In this document: positions 35,958 to 44,345 of the stretch, one piece after another
Layout of the letters: each line of letters starts with the position of its first letter
How positions within the stretch are numbered: position 1 is the first letter of the stretch
NCBI RefSeq assembly: GCF_036178845.1
Contig: NZ_CP108070.1
Span: 7,192,001 to 7,256,000 of the forward strand
DNA: 64,000 nucleotides
Direction: 5' to 3'
From: Streptomyces sp. NBC_00271
GTDB lineage: Bacteria > Actinomycetota > Actinomycetes > Streptomycetales > Streptomycetaceae
The notes under the pieces: generated by a model
Database searches by the model: none
What the model saw: the letters and a program-made list of their open reading frames with translations, nothing else
What the model was told of the DNA's origin: nothing
Translations under genes and position numbers: made by a program

Positions 35958-36019
35958 GTGACCGCGCTGTGATCGTGCCGTGACGCGCCTGGGGAGGGGC
36001 CCTGTGACAGGTCTGTGAC
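35958..36019. promoter_or_regulatory. array of AfsQ1-type binding half-sites in the afsQ1-sigQ spacer
   Basis: GTGAC at 35958, GTGAT at 35969, GTGAC at 35980, then GTGAC at 36004 and 36015. Within each group the spacing is exactly 11 bp, so the layout is GTnAC-n6-GTnAC as published for AfsQ1 (the middle site has T for C). It gives one three-site and one two-site group, 20 bp apart edge to edge. Confidence 0.85.
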
Positions 36020-36150
36020 AGTCGGCGGACACGGCCATGAAGTGGCCCGGGCAAGCTTTTCGACACAAGCAAGAGAGCACGACGGCAAGACGGCAACACA
36101 GCACGACGGAAAGAACCGAAGAACCGGAACTCCACGACGGGGGGCGCGAG

Positions 36151-36903
36151 ATGAACACGCTGCACAGCACCAGCACTAGCGCAGTTGTCACGCGGCTCCA
36201 CGACGTCAGGGGTTCGGAGAAGTCCGGTGCCGTGAGCGGGCGGGGGTGCGCTCGCGGCACCGGGCGTCAGCACACCACGTACATGACGGTGGTTGACGCC
36301 TTCACGGGGGAGAACGGCGGTAACGGGGGAGCTCACGGGGGAGCCGCGTACAGGGAGGCCACGGGGGAACGTCGCTCGGTGTCGGAGGCGGAGTTCACCG
36401 CCTACGTCCAGGAGCGCCGCGCCTCCCTGTACGCAACCGCCTACCACCTGACCGGGGACCGCTTCGAGGCCGAGGACCTGCTGCAGAGCGCGCTGTTCTC
36501 GACGTACCGGGCCTGGGACCGGATCAGTGACAAGGCCGCGGTCGGGGGCTACCTCCGCCGCACCATGACCAATCTGCACATCAGCGCGTGGCGCCGCCGC
36601 AAGCTGAACGAGTACCCGACCGAGGAACTGCCGGAGACCGCCGGTGACACGGACGCGATGCGCGGCACCGAGCTGCGCGCCGTGCTGTGGCAGGCGCTGG
36701 CCCGGCTGCCCGAACTCCAGCGCACCATGCTGGTCCTTCGTTACTACGAGGGCCGCACGGACCCGGAGATCGCGGAGATCCTCGACATCAGTGTCGGCAC
36801 GGTGAAGTCGAGCATCTGGCGGTCGCTGCGCCGGATGCGTGAGGACGAGGTCCTCAGCTTCGGCCGTGACGAGGAGGAGTCCTTCGGGGAGCTCGTCGCC
36901 TGA
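36151..36903 (+). CDS. sigQ: SigE-family ECF sigma factor SigQ
   Basis: A 250-aa sigma factor whose domains begin near residue 80. Region 2 reads FEAEDLLQSALFSTYRAWDRI; region 4 reads LPELQRTMLVLRYYEGRTDPEIAEILD and VGTVKSSIWRSLRRMRE, typical of the SigE-fam_strep group. It is divergent from afsQ1, as sigQ is in S. coelicolor, where it is an AfsQ1 target and restrains antibiotic synthesis. The Gly-rich 75-residue N-terminus has GGNGG-type repeats and may be mis-assigned: ATG 36283 (MTVVDAF) is the main alternative start. Confidence 0.85.
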   Translation: MNTLHSTSTSAVVTRLHDVRGSEKSGAVSGRGCARGTGRQHTTYMTVVDAFTGENGGNGGAHGGAAYREATGERRSVSEAEFTAYVQERRASLYATAYHLTGDRFEAEDLLQSALFSTYRAWDRISDKAAVGGYLRRTMTNLHISAWRRRKLNEYPTEELPETAGDTDAMRGTELRAVLWQALARLPELQRTMLVLRYYEGRTDPEIAEILDISVGTVKSSIWRSLRRMREDEVLSFGRDEEESFGELVA

Positions 36904-37015
36904 AGGTCTGTGGGGGAGCGGGCAACCGGTAGTACCGGTTGGTACGGGGGAGCAGTACCGGGGGGAAAACCAACGGGGTCGGGGGACCCCTGAGGAGCAC
37001 GGGGGAAACGAGAAA

Positions 37016-37052
37016 AGGTCCGGGCGGACGGGGGGTCCGCCTGGGCCTCTTT
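37016..37052 (+). terminator. hairpin terminator after sigQ
   Basis: A 14-bp stem with two G-U pairs (37016-37029 with 37035-37048) followed by CTTTTCG. It also lies beyond the 3' end of the convergent uridine kinase-like gene. Confidence 0.75.
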
Positions 37053-37112
37053 TCGTGTGGTGGCCCCCTTCGGCGAGGGGCCTCCTCACGTGTCCTCGCG
37101 CAGGGACTCTGA

Positions 37113-37772
37113 CTACGCCGGTGCCGTGCAGCGTCCTGCGGCAGCCGCGGCCAGTCGGCCCAGGGCCTCGGCCTTGTCACAGGGGTGCGCGCCCAGCGCG
37201 CTCTGCCGGGCCACGATGGAACGTTCGGAGCGCATCAGGCGCCAGCCGCGGCGCAGCAGGAACGGCACCGACTTGCGGCCCTCCCGCAGATCCCGCAGGA
37301 AGCGGCGGCGGAACGTGGTCAGCGGGCCGCGCGACAGACACAGCGCGTCGGCCAGGATCCCCAGCTCCCGGCAGCGCTCGACGATCTCGGCGGCGAAGAT
37401 GCCCTCCGCGATGAACAGCGGCGTCCGCTCGATGTGCAGCGCCTCCGCGCCGGTACGGGCGCTCAGCGAGATGTCGTAGACGGGAATGGTCGTACGTCCC
37501 GTACGGCACAGCTCCTCGATCGCCGCGACCGCGATGTCCGCGTCCCACGACTGCGGATGGTCCCAGTCGATGTCGGAGCTGCCCTCGACCTGGGGGAGCG
37601 TCGGGTCGGTGCCCTCTTTGTAGAAGTCGTCGAGGCGGAGCACGGGGAGTCCGGAGTCGGCCGCGAGAAGGGACTTTCCAGAGCCGGAGGGGCCGCAGAG
37701 CAGCACCACACGGGTGGGTATCGGAGGATGGGAACCCAATTCTCTGTACCTTCTGTGACTCGGCCGGGCCAC
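37113..37772 (-). CDS. uridine kinase-like P-loop protein
   Basis: A 219-aa nucleotide kinase of the uridine kinase/phosphoribulokinase-like class. Walker A is GPSGSGKS near residue 27; LRLDDFYKEGTDPTLP resembles the substrate-binding loop of uridine kinases, and the DWDHPQSWD segment follows. An Arg-rich lid (RRRFLRDLREGRKS) comes later. GTG 37772 has no strong ribosome site. A uridine phosphorylating role would fit with the nucleoside genes around it, but no nucleoside-regulon operator lies upstream. Confidence 0.8.
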   Translation of the reverse strand: MARPSHRRYRELGSHPPIPTRVVLLCGPSGSGKSLLAADSGLPVLRLDDFYKEGTDPTLPQVEGSSDIDWDHPQSWDADIAVAAIEELCRTGRTTIPVYDISLSARTGAEALHIERTPLFIAEGIFAAEIVERCRELGILADALCLSRGPLTTFRRRFLRDLREGRKSVPFLLRRGWRLMRSERSIVARQSALGAHPCDKAEALGRLAAAAAGRCTAPA

Positions 37773-37961
37773 GCCGCGCTTCGGCGGGCCTCCGGAACAT
37801 TATCCCGAAGGATTATCGGGGTTACGTCCGTATGTCTGTTGACCCGCACAGGGGAATCCGCCGCCATCGCCGCCCGCGGCGGCATCTGGTTCAACTACTC
37901 TGCGTGCGATTCCCGTTGCTCTCCGCCCGCATTCGCTCACGCTCACCGAAGAGGACATCCG

Positions 37962-38378
37962 ATGGCGCGACACGCACACCAACAGACCCCCCTGGCCCGC
38001 ACCACCGCGCGCGTCGCCGTCGCGCTCGGGGTGGTCGCCGCCGGTGCGGCCGCCGCCGCGAGTCCGGCCGTCGCGGACGCGGCCCCCGCCGTGGATCTGA
38101 CGCGCACCCAGCCGACCTCGCTGGGACACCTCGACCCGCAGGCGGGCCTGGGGGTCCTGACCGGCTCGGTGGGATATGTCACCGGTCCGATCGCGGGCCT
38201 CAAGCCCAACCCGCTCGCCGGCACGGGGGTCGACCCGCTCGACAACGGGGTGGGCACCCAGCTCGCGGACTTCAAGCCGCTGACCTCGCGGGCCCTGACG
38301 GGGCCGCTGGCGCAGGCGCAGTCGGTGGGGAGCGTGCCGGTGGCGGGACAGGCGTTGGGGTTGCTGGGGGGTGTGTGA
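37962..38378 (+). CDS. small secreted protein of unknown function
   Basis: A 138-aa exported protein: a signal peptide (TTARVAVALGVVAAG, Ala-rich core, AxA site at VADA), then about 100 residues without Cys. The mature region has short GLxxLTGSVGY and IAGLKPNPLAGTG-type segments and ends LGLLGGV. It resembles the small protein at 31375 in composition only. ATG 37962 has GAAGAGGA upstream. A wall or matrix role is possible; nothing more can be said. Confidence 0.72.
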   Translation: MARHAHQQTPLARTTARVAVALGVVAAGAAAAASPAVADAAPAVDLTRTQPTSLGHLDPQAGLGVLTGSVGYVTGPIAGLKPNPLAGTGVDPLDNGVGTQLADFKPLTSRALTGPLAQAQSVGSVPVAGQALGLLGGV

Positions 38379-38397
38379 GTCGCCGGGAGGGGTGAGC

Positions 38398-38428
38398 TTC
38401 CCCGTGCCCCGGGACGGGGCACGGGGAA
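38398..38428. terminator. 13-bp hairpin between convergent genes
   Basis: Arms 38398-38410 and 38416-38428, loop five bases. It lies between the secreted protein gene and the end of the minus-strand aldehyde dehydrogenase-like gene. Confidence 0.82.
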
Positions 38429-38432
38429 CCGC

Positions 38433-39341
38433 TCAGTAGGACGAGCCGGAGGCGCCGAGCGCGCCCGTCGGGTGCCAGACCGTCTTCGTCTCCAGGAAGG
38501 CCGTCAGGCGCTCGATGCCGGGCGTCCGTGAATAATCCACAGCCTGTGGACGGACGACCCGCTTCAGGTTGTCGGCCGCGGCGATCTCCAGCTCCTTCGC
38601 CAGTACGTCGTCCGCGCCCGCGAGGTCGATCGCGTTGACGTCCTGGTGCGCGGCGAGGGGAGCGGCGATCTCCGCCGTCCTGCCGGAGAGGACGTTGACG
38701 ACACCGCCCGGCAGGTCGGACGTGGCCAGCACCTCGCCCAGCGACAGCGCCGGGAGTGGGGACTTCTCGCTCGCGATCACGACCACCGTGTTGCCGGTCG
38801 CGATCACCGGGGCGATCACCGAGACCAGGCCCAGGAAGGACGACTCCTGGGGCGCGAGGACGGTGACGACGCCCGTCGGCTCCGGGGTGGACAGGTTGAA
38901 GAAGGGACCCGCGACCGGGTTGCCGCCGCCCACCACCTGGGCGATCTTGTCGGTCCAGCCCGCGTACCAGACCCAGCGGTCGATCGCCGCGTCGACGACC
39001 GCGGCAGCCTTGGACTTCGACAGGCCCTCCGCGTCCGCGACCTCACGGACGAACTGGTCCTTGCGACCCTCCAGCATCTCGGCGACGCGGTAGAGGATCT
39101 GACCGCGGTTGTACGCCGTCGCACCGGACCAGCCGCCGAACGCCTTGCGGGCGGCGACCACCGCGTCACGGGCGTCCTTGCGGGAGGAGAGGGGCGCGTT
39201 GGCCAGCCACTTGCCCTTGGAGTCCGTCACCTCGTACACCCGGCCGCTCTCGGAACGCGGGAACTTCCCGCCCACGTACAGCTTGTAGGTCTTGAAGACG
39301 CTCAGTCGCTGCTGCTCGGTCTTGTCGGTCTTCTCAGACAT
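38433..39341 (-). CDS. aldehyde dehydrogenase-like protein without a catalytic domain
   Basis: A 302-aa protein aligned by eye with the N-terminal two thirds of aldehyde dehydrogenases: YKLYVGGKFPRSESGRVYEV, AFGGWSGATAYNRGQILYRVAEML and the NAD-binding VIATGNTVVVIASE. It lacks the strand with the catalytic Cys (the GQVCC segment of its neighbour) and the rest of the catalytic domain. The reading frame is intact and ends cleanly, so it is a conserved-looking short form, not an obvious pseudogene. Its start overlaps the end of the full-length gene by 8 bp. It may act as a partner subunit. Confidence 0.85.
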   Translation of the reverse strand: MSEKTDKTEQQRLSVFKTYKLYVGGKFPRSESGRVYEVTDSKGKWLANAPLSSRKDARDAVVAARKAFGGWSGATAYNRGQILYRVAEMLEGRKDQFVREVADAEGLSKSKAAAVVDAAIDRWVWYAGWTDKIAQVVGGGNPVAGPFFNLSTPEPTGVVTVLAPQESSFLGLVSVIAPVIATGNTVVVIASEKSPLPALSLGEVLATSDLPGGVVNVLSGRTAEIAAPLAAHQDVNAIDLAGADDVLAKELEIAAADNLKRVVRPQAVDYSRTPGIERLTAFLETKTVWHPTGALGASGSSY

Positions 39342-40776
39342 CGAGGTACGCCTCCAGGCCGTGGCGACCGCCCTCGCGGCCGAAGCCCGACTCCTTGTAA
39401 CCGCCGAACGGCGAGGTCGGGTCGAACTTGTTGAACGTGTTGGACCAGATGACGCCCGCGCGCAGCTTGCTCGCGACGGCGAGGATCCGGGAGCCCTTCT
39501 CGGTCCAGATGCCGGCGGAGAGGCCGTACTGGGAGTTGTTGGCCTTGGCGACGGCCTCGTCGGGGGTCCGGAAGGTGAGGACGGACAGGACAGGGCCGAA
39601 GATCTCGTCGCGCGCGATGGTGTGCGCCTGGGTGACGTTCGTGAAGAGCGTCGGGGCGAACCAGTAGCCGGAGGAGGGGAGTTCACAGGCCGGGGACCAG
39701 CGCTCGGCGCCCTCGGCCTCGCCCTGCTCGACGAGCGAGGTGATACGGGACAGCTGCTCGGCGGAGTTGATCGCGCCGATGTCCGTGTTCTTGTCCAGGG
39801 GGTCGCCGAGGCGGAGGGTGGACAGACGGCGCTTGAGCGAGTCCAGCAGCTCGTCGTGGATCGACTCCTGGACGAGGAGACGGGAGCCCGCGCAGCAGAC
39901 CTGGCCCTGGTTGAAGAAGATGCCGGTGACGACGCCCTCGACGGCCTGGTCGATGGGGGCGTCGTCGAAGACGATGTTCGCGCCCTTGCCGCCGAGTTCG
40001 AGGGTCACCTTCTTGTCCGTGCCCGCGACCTGGCGGGCGATCGCCTTGCCGACGGCGGTGGAGCCGGTGAAGGCCACCTTGTTCACGTCGGGGTGCTCGA
40101 CGAGCGCGGCGCCCGCGTCGCCGTATCCCGGAAGGATGTTGACGACGCCCTTGGGCAGGCCCGCCTGGCGGCAGATGTCCGCGAAGAACAGGGCGGAGAG
40201 GGGGGTGGTCTCGGCGGGCTTGAGGACCACGGTGTTGCCGGTGGCGAGCGCGGGGGCGATCTTCCACGCCAGCATCAGGAGGGGGAAGTTCCAGGGGATG
40301 ACCTGGCCCGCGACGCCCAGCGGGCGGGGGTTCGCGCCGAAGCCCGCGTGGTCGAGCTTGTCGGCCCAGCCCGCGTAGTAGAAGAAGTGCGCGGCGACCA
40401 GGGGGAGGTCGGCGTCGCGGGTCTCCTTGATCGGCTTGCCGTTGTCGAGGGTCTCCAGGACGGCGAGCTCGCGGGAGCGCTCCTGGATGATCCGGGCGAT
40501 GCGGAAGAGGTACTTGGCGCGCTCGGAGCCCGGCAGGGCCGACCACTTCTCGAAGGCCCTGCGGGCGGCCTTCACGGCGCGGTCCACGTCCTCCGCGCCC
40601 GCCTGGGCGACCTCGGACAGGACCTCTTCGGTGGAGGGGGAGACGGTCTTGAAGACCTTGCCGTCCGCGGCCTCGGTGAACTCGCCGTCGATGAACAGGC
40701 CGTAGGAGGGCGCGATGTCGACGACGGAGCGGGACTCGGGCGCCGGTGCGTACTCGAAAGCGGATGCGGATGCCAT
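39334..40776 (-). CDS. aldehyde dehydrogenase
   Basis: A 480-aa NAD(P)-dependent enzyme. Seen: VIPWNFPLLMLAWK, the NAD-binding KPAETTPLSAL and GSTAVGKAI, the general base in LELGGKGANI, the nucleophile Cys in GQVCCAGSR and EIFGPVLSVL. It lies 5 bp downstream of deoC. DeoC releases acetaldehyde from deoxyribose-5-phosphate, so this enzyme probably oxidises it to acetate; that link is inferred from position. ATG 40776 precedes MASASAFE. Confidence 0.93.
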   Translation of the reverse strand: MASASAFEYAPAPESRSVVDIAPSYGLFIDGEFTEAADGKVFKTVSPSTEEVLSEVAQAGAEDVDRAVKAARRAFEKWSALPGSERAKYLFRIARIIQERSRELAVLETLDNGKPIKETRDADLPLVAAHFFYYAGWADKLDHAGFGANPRPLGVAGQVIPWNFPLLMLAWKIAPALATGNTVVLKPAETTPLSALFFADICRQAGLPKGVVNILPGYGDAGAALVEHPDVNKVAFTGSTAVGKAIARQVAGTDKKVTLELGGKGANIVFDDAPIDQAVEGVVTGIFFNQGQVCCAGSRLLVQESIHDELLDSLKRRLSTLRLGDPLDKNTDIGAINSAEQLSRITSLVEQGEAEGAERWSPACELPSSGYWFAPTLFTNVTQAHTIARDEIFGPVLSVLTFRTPDEAVAKANNSQYGLSAGIWTEKGSRILAVASKLRAGVIWSNTFNKFDPTSPFGGYKESGFGREGGRHGLEAYLDV

Positions 40777-40781
40777 GGTGA

Positions 40782-41738
40782 TCAGTCCACCGTCACGTAG
40801 TCGGGGCCGGAGTAGCGGCCGGTGGCCAGCTTCTGACGCTGCATCAGCAGGTCGTTCAGGAGCGAGGACGCGCCGAAGCGGAACCAGTGGTTGTCCAGCC
40901 AGTCCGCGCCCGCGGTCTCGTTCACCAGGACCAGGAACTTGATGGCGTCCTTGGTGGTGCGGATGCCGCCGGCGGGCTTCACGCCGACCTGGACGCCGGT
41001 CTGGGCGCGGAAGTCGCGGACCGCCTCCAGCATGAGGAGCGTGTTCGCCGGGGTCGCGTTGACGGCGACCTTGCCGGTCGAGGTCTTGATGAAGTCCGCG
41101 CCGGCCAGCATGCCGAGCCAGCTCGCGCGGCGGATGTTGTCGTACGTCGAGAGCTCGCCGGTCTCGAAGATGACCTTCAGGCGGGCGCTGGTCCCGCAGG
41201 CCTCCTTCACGGCGGTGATCTCGTCGTACACCTTCATGTACTTGCCCGCGAGGAACGCCCCGCGGTCGATGACCATGTCGATCTCGTCCGCGCCGGCGGC
41301 GACAGCGTCGCGTACGTCGGCGAGCTTCACGTCGAGGGCCGCGCGGCCGGCCGGGAAGGCGGTGGCGACCGAGGCGACCTTCACGCCGGAGCCGGCGACG
41401 GCTTCCTTGGCGGTGGCCACCATGTCGGGGTACACGCAGACGGCCGCGGTGGAGGGCGTCGTACGGTCCGTGGGGTCGGGGTGGACCGCCTTGGCGCCGA
41501 GCGCCCGGACCTTGCCCGGGGTGTCCGCGCCTTCCAGCGTCGTCAGGTCGACCATCGAGATGGCGAGGTCGATGGCGTAGGCCTTCGCGGTCGTCTTGAT
41601 GGAACGGGTTCCGAGCGAGGCGGCGCGCGCCTCCAGGCCGACCGTGTCGACGCCGGGGAGCCCGTGGAGGAAGCGGCGCAGCGTGCTGTCCGACGCGGTT
41701 ACGTCGCCGAGTGCGGGTGCAGTGGTGGGCATGGTCAC
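40782..41738 (-). CDS. deoC: deoxyribose-phosphate aldolase
   Basis: A class I aldolase splitting 2-deoxyribose-5-phosphate into acetaldehyde and glyceraldehyde-3-phosphate. The Schiff-base Lys is in DFIKTSTGK. Other motifs: VCVYPDMV, DEIDMVIDRGAFL, LKVIFETGEL and VGVKPAGGIRT. Two starts two codons apart are possible: GTG 41738, six bases after a TATGCT -10-like box and so leaderless, or ATG 41732. The first is preferred because ada and the PNP gene share this geometry. It is the first gene of an operon with two aldehyde-dehydrogenase genes. Confidence 0.94.
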   Translation of the reverse strand: MTMPTTAPALGDVTASDSTLRRFLHGLPGVDTVGLEARAASLGTRSIKTTAKAYAIDLAISMVDLTTLEGADTPGKVRALGAKAVHPDPTDRTTPSTAAVCVYPDMVATAKEAVAGSGVKVASVATAFPAGRAALDVKLADVRDAVAAGADEIDMVIDRGAFLAGKYMKVYDEITAVKEACGTSARLKVIFETGELSTYDNIRRASWLGMLAGADFIKTSTGKVAVNATPANTLLMLEAVRDFRAQTGVQVGVKPAGGIRTTKDAIKFLVLVNETAGADWLDNHWFRFGASSLLNDLLMQRQKLATGRYSGPDYVTVD

Positions 41739-41751
41739 GAGCTGAGCATAT

Positions 41752-41763
41752 CTACGCGCGTAG
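41752..41763. promoter_or_regulatory. nucleoside-regulon operator in the deoC promoter
   Basis: A perfect CTACGCGCGTAG. On the minus strand it is followed by one base, then TATGCT (41750-41745), six bases and GTG. A -35-like TGTACA lies 17 bases upstream of TATGCT, so the operator fills the spacer. Confidence 0.8.
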
Positions 41764-42162
41764 CGGCTGTACAGCCCCGGGTACGGGTGTGGGGGAGCCC
41801 ACGCCCGGACGCTCCCTGCCCCTACCCTCCCCCTGCTCGGCTTCACTCGAGCAGGGGGACTCCATCATCCCCAGGGGCTCCGCCCCTACCCTCCCCCATC
41901 GTCCGAAGGGCTCGCTCTCGAACGCGGGGTGCGCCGAGGCTTTTAGGGGCGCGGGGAACTGCGCGATCGGCCCGCACTCGTCCGCAGCCGGGCGACCTGG
42001 AGTGGGCGGGGATTCGGGGCGCAGCCCCGCCCGGGCGTGGGGACCGCGCGATCAGTCCTCGGCCACCCGCAGACGAACGAATCCCCGCCCGCCCGTGGCG
42101 ACGCGGCGGCGTGGGGCGGGGGTGAAGGAAGTGTTCAGGGGGCGTCGGGCAGAATCGGTGGC
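41764..42162. other. non-coding region rich in hairpins and dispersed repeats
   Basis: About 400 bp between divergent genes. It holds a 12-bp stem (41828-41839 with 41848-41859), the dispersed-repeat core at 41946-41965 and several GC-rich palindromes (GGGGCGCAGCCCCG near 42017). The deoC promoter is at the left edge. No gene is supported. Confidence 0.7.
41946..41965 (+). repeat. Streptomyces dispersed intergenic repeat, copy 3
   Basis: Core GGGGCGCGGGGAACTGCGCG preceded by TTTTA, with an ATCGGCCCGC tail. Confidence 0.85.
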
Positions 42163-42804
42163 ATGACGACCCCGGATGACCAGCCACCCGTGCCGGACGC
42201 CTCGCGACCCGAGTCGCAGGACCGGATCTACCGGTCGCACGCCGGTATCGCGGGCGGCGTACTGCTGCTCGCCATCACGGGCTGGCTCGGCATCGACGCG
42301 CTGGTCTCCGGCCACGGCCGCACCCCCTGGCTGGCTCTCGCCGCGCTGATCCTCCTGGTTCCGCTGGTGGCCGCCTTCACCCTGCGCCCCGCCGTCTACG
42401 CCAACGAGGACCGGCTGCGCGTCCGTAACCCGTTCCGTGTCGTCGTGCTGCCCTGGAGCAAGGTCGCCTCACTGCGCTCCGGGTACTCCAACGAGGTGGT
42501 CGACGCCGAGGGCGCCAAGTTCCAGCTCTGGGCGATCCCCGTCTCCCTGCGCGCCCGCAAGGCCGCGGCCCGACGGCAGGCGCGCAACGCCGCCGCGGAC
42601 AGCAGCGGCCGCACCTCCTCGGTGGCGAGCGGGCCCACCCGTTCGCACTCCGACCAGGTCATGGACGACCTGCGCGAACTCGCCGAGGCCCGGGCGGCCG
42701 CGGAGGGCGCGCAGGGCGAGGTGAGCGTGCGGTGGGCGTACGAGGTCATCGGTCCCGCGCTCGCGGGAGCCGTGGTCCTGGCGATCCTGCTGGCGGTGGG
42801 GTGA
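42163..42804 (+). CDS. PH-domain membrane protein
   Basis: A 213-aa protein with an N-terminal Pro-rich stretch, two hydrophobic segments (about 28-48 and 58-78) and a small bacterial PH domain (AVYANEDRLRVRNPFRVVVLPWSKVASLR). A charged region of about 70 residues and a C-terminal hydrophobic anchor (ALAGAVVLAILLAVG) follow. Proteins of this actinobacterial PH type are of unknown function. ATG 42163 is preceded by GGTGG. It is convergent with the secreted protein gene beyond the repeat region. Confidence 0.82.
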   Translation: MTTPDDQPPVPDASRPESQDRIYRSHAGIAGGVLLLAITGWLGIDALVSGHGRTPWLALAALILLVPLVAAFTLRPAVYANEDRLRVRNPFRVVVLPWSKVASLRSGYSNEVVDAEGAKFQLWAIPVSLRARKAAARRQARNAAADSSGRTSSVASGPTRSHSDQVMDDLRELAEARAAAEGAQGEVSVRWAYEVIGPALAGAVVLAILLAVG

Positions 42805-42877
42805 CACCAGGGGGGTGCGGCGGACGGGTGTCCGTCGTCGCCCAGGTCGGGCCCTGCGGGCCCTGACCCGTCGCTCC

Positions 42878-43062
42878 GTACGGCATCAGGCCGCCCGTGT
42901 TCCCGGTCCCGTACGGCATGAGGCCCCCGTGTTCCGGACCCTGCACGCCGTCGGGCCGCTCGTGTCCCTGGTCCCGTCGCCGTCGGGCCGCCCGCGTTCC
43001 CGGACCCGTCGCCGTCATGTCGCCGGTGTTCCCCGTCCCGTGCGGCGCCGGGCCGCCCCCGA
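42878..43062. repeat. degenerate tandem repeat, about six units of 32-33 bp
   Basis: Successive units share CCGTACGGCATNAGGCCGCC and CGTGTTCCCGGTC-type halves, decaying to the right (CCGTCGCCGTCGGGCCGC). It lies just after the stop codons of two convergent genes (42804 and 43090). In one minus-strand frame it reads as LMPYGTGNTGG-like repeats, but no start supports coding. Confidence 0.8.
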
Positions 43063-43089
43063 GGGGTGCCCGGCGCCGTTCGCTCGGGG

Positions 43090-43857
43090 TCAGCCGACCA
43101 CGTCGACGAAGGTGCCCGCCGACACCGCGGCCGCGGTGTCGGCCGTGCCGGCGTAGGACCAGCGGTAGGAGCCGTCGGTGTAGGCGCGGACGGTGGTGGA
43201 GAGGGTGCCGCCGGTCACGGTCGGCACGGTCTTGAGCGTGCAGTACGTGCTGCTGCCCTTCGGGCGGAACTGCAGGCTCACGGGCCGGCCGGCCGCGGCG
43301 CCGACGGACGTGCCGGTCGCCCAGTCCGCGTTGCGCACGCCGCCCGTGACGGTGAGGACGCGGCCCCACTTCACCGGCTTGGGAGTGGCCTCGACGGTCA
43401 CCTGGCTGTCGCGCAGCACGCTGACGGTGGCGGCGCTGTCCAGGAACACGGCGTCGCTGTCGGGAGCGATCGCGTAGGCGCTGAGGTGCCAGTCGCCGGC
43501 CAGCGAGTCGTCGGCCGGGGCGGTGCCGGGGGTCAGGGTGAAGGTCAGGGTGCAGGTGGTCGTGGTGGCGACCGTCGGACCGCAGGCCGCCGTCGAGGCC
43601 ACGGTGCTGTCCGGGGCGCCGAAGGGGCCGTGGTAGAGCGTCGCGTTGACCTGCTGGAGACCGGACGGGTCGGTCGCGGTGACCTCGGCGGTGACGGTTC
43701 TCGCGTCGGTGCCGACGACGACGGGGTTGCCGTCGTTGACGACCACGCCGGTGATGTCGGTGTCGCCGAACCTCTCGTCCGCGTGCGCGGCCGGAACGGT
43801 GAGGGCGGACAGGGCGACGACGCCACACGCAGCGGCGACAGCTGAACTCATACGCAT
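43090..43857 (-). CDS. secreted beta-rich protein of unknown function
   Basis: A 255-aa exported protein. The signal peptide ends near AHA-DERFG. The mature chain has four Cys and a pattern of alternating strands (VTAEVTATDPSGLQQVNATLYH, GRVLTVTGGVRNADW, YRWSYAG) typical of bacterial Ig-like or calcium-binding beta domains. ATG 43857 or 43851 can serve as start. A role at the cell surface is likely; the family is not recognised. Confidence 0.78.
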   Translation of the reverse strand: MRMSSAVAAACGVVALSALTVPAAHADERFGDTDITGVVVNDGNPVVVGTDARTVTAEVTATDPSGLQQVNATLYHGPFGAPDSTVASTAACGPTVATTTTCTLTFTLTPGTAPADDSLAGDWHLSAYAIAPDSDAVFLDSAATVSVLRDSQVTVEATPKPVKWGRVLTVTGGVRNADWATGTSVGAAAGRPVSLQFRPKGSSTYCTLKTVPTVTGGTLSTTVRAYTDGSYRWSYAGTADTAAAVSAGTFVDVVG

Positions 43858-44345
43858 GCGAATTCCCCAATGTGAATGCCGCGGCCTGTCAATTTCACAC
43901 CGGCAGGCCCGAATTGACGTGTGCAGCGTACTCGTTGCCTTGGGATTTCGGAACGTTTGTATGAGAGTTTTGTGAGTCGCCGATTTCCCGGTGAAGAGAA
44001 TGCGCGCGAATATCGAGTGTGCCGTTTCCGTGGAAAGCCGAAGGGGAAATTCGGTTCAAATTTCAGCGGACCTGGAGGCCACCTACGTGTACCGCCCCTC
44101 TTCGTGGTGGGCCGGGAGGGCGGGTGTCCCGGGGCGCCCCCCCCGCCGGCGCGTCGGGAAATTCGCCCACTCTTGAGGCGACCTGATGGTCGACCGCATG
44201 AACGAGGGGCAACCTTCGCGTGAAATGTGTTTCACGCGTGGATCAAGTTTCTCTTTGGTCTCACTAATCTGCGTGTGCCGCATGACCGACGAATCCGCGT
44301 CGACTCATGCGGCTTCCTGATATGGGGATACAGGAGTGGGGATGG
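43858..44345. other. non-coding divergent region, AT-richer than average
   Basis: About 490 bp with promoters for the secreted protein and the DUF1508 gene. Visible elements are a run of C at 44136-44143 and the 22-bp palindrome at 44217-44238. Short open frames show no family features. Confidence 0.6.
44217..44238. promoter_or_regulatory. 22-bp inverted repeat, operator-like
   Basis: CGCGTGAAA, four bases, TTTCACGCG: a perfect dyad about 110 bp before the DUF1508 gene. Its size and AT-containing arms resemble a repressor site more than a terminator. The cognate regulator is unknown. Confidence 0.7.

Noticed and set aside
42878..43062. Possible CRISPR-like or coding repeat array
   Set aside because: Units are contiguous without spacers, degenerate, and there are no cas genes; the minus-strand LMPYGTG frame has no start after the real stop codon of the neighbour.
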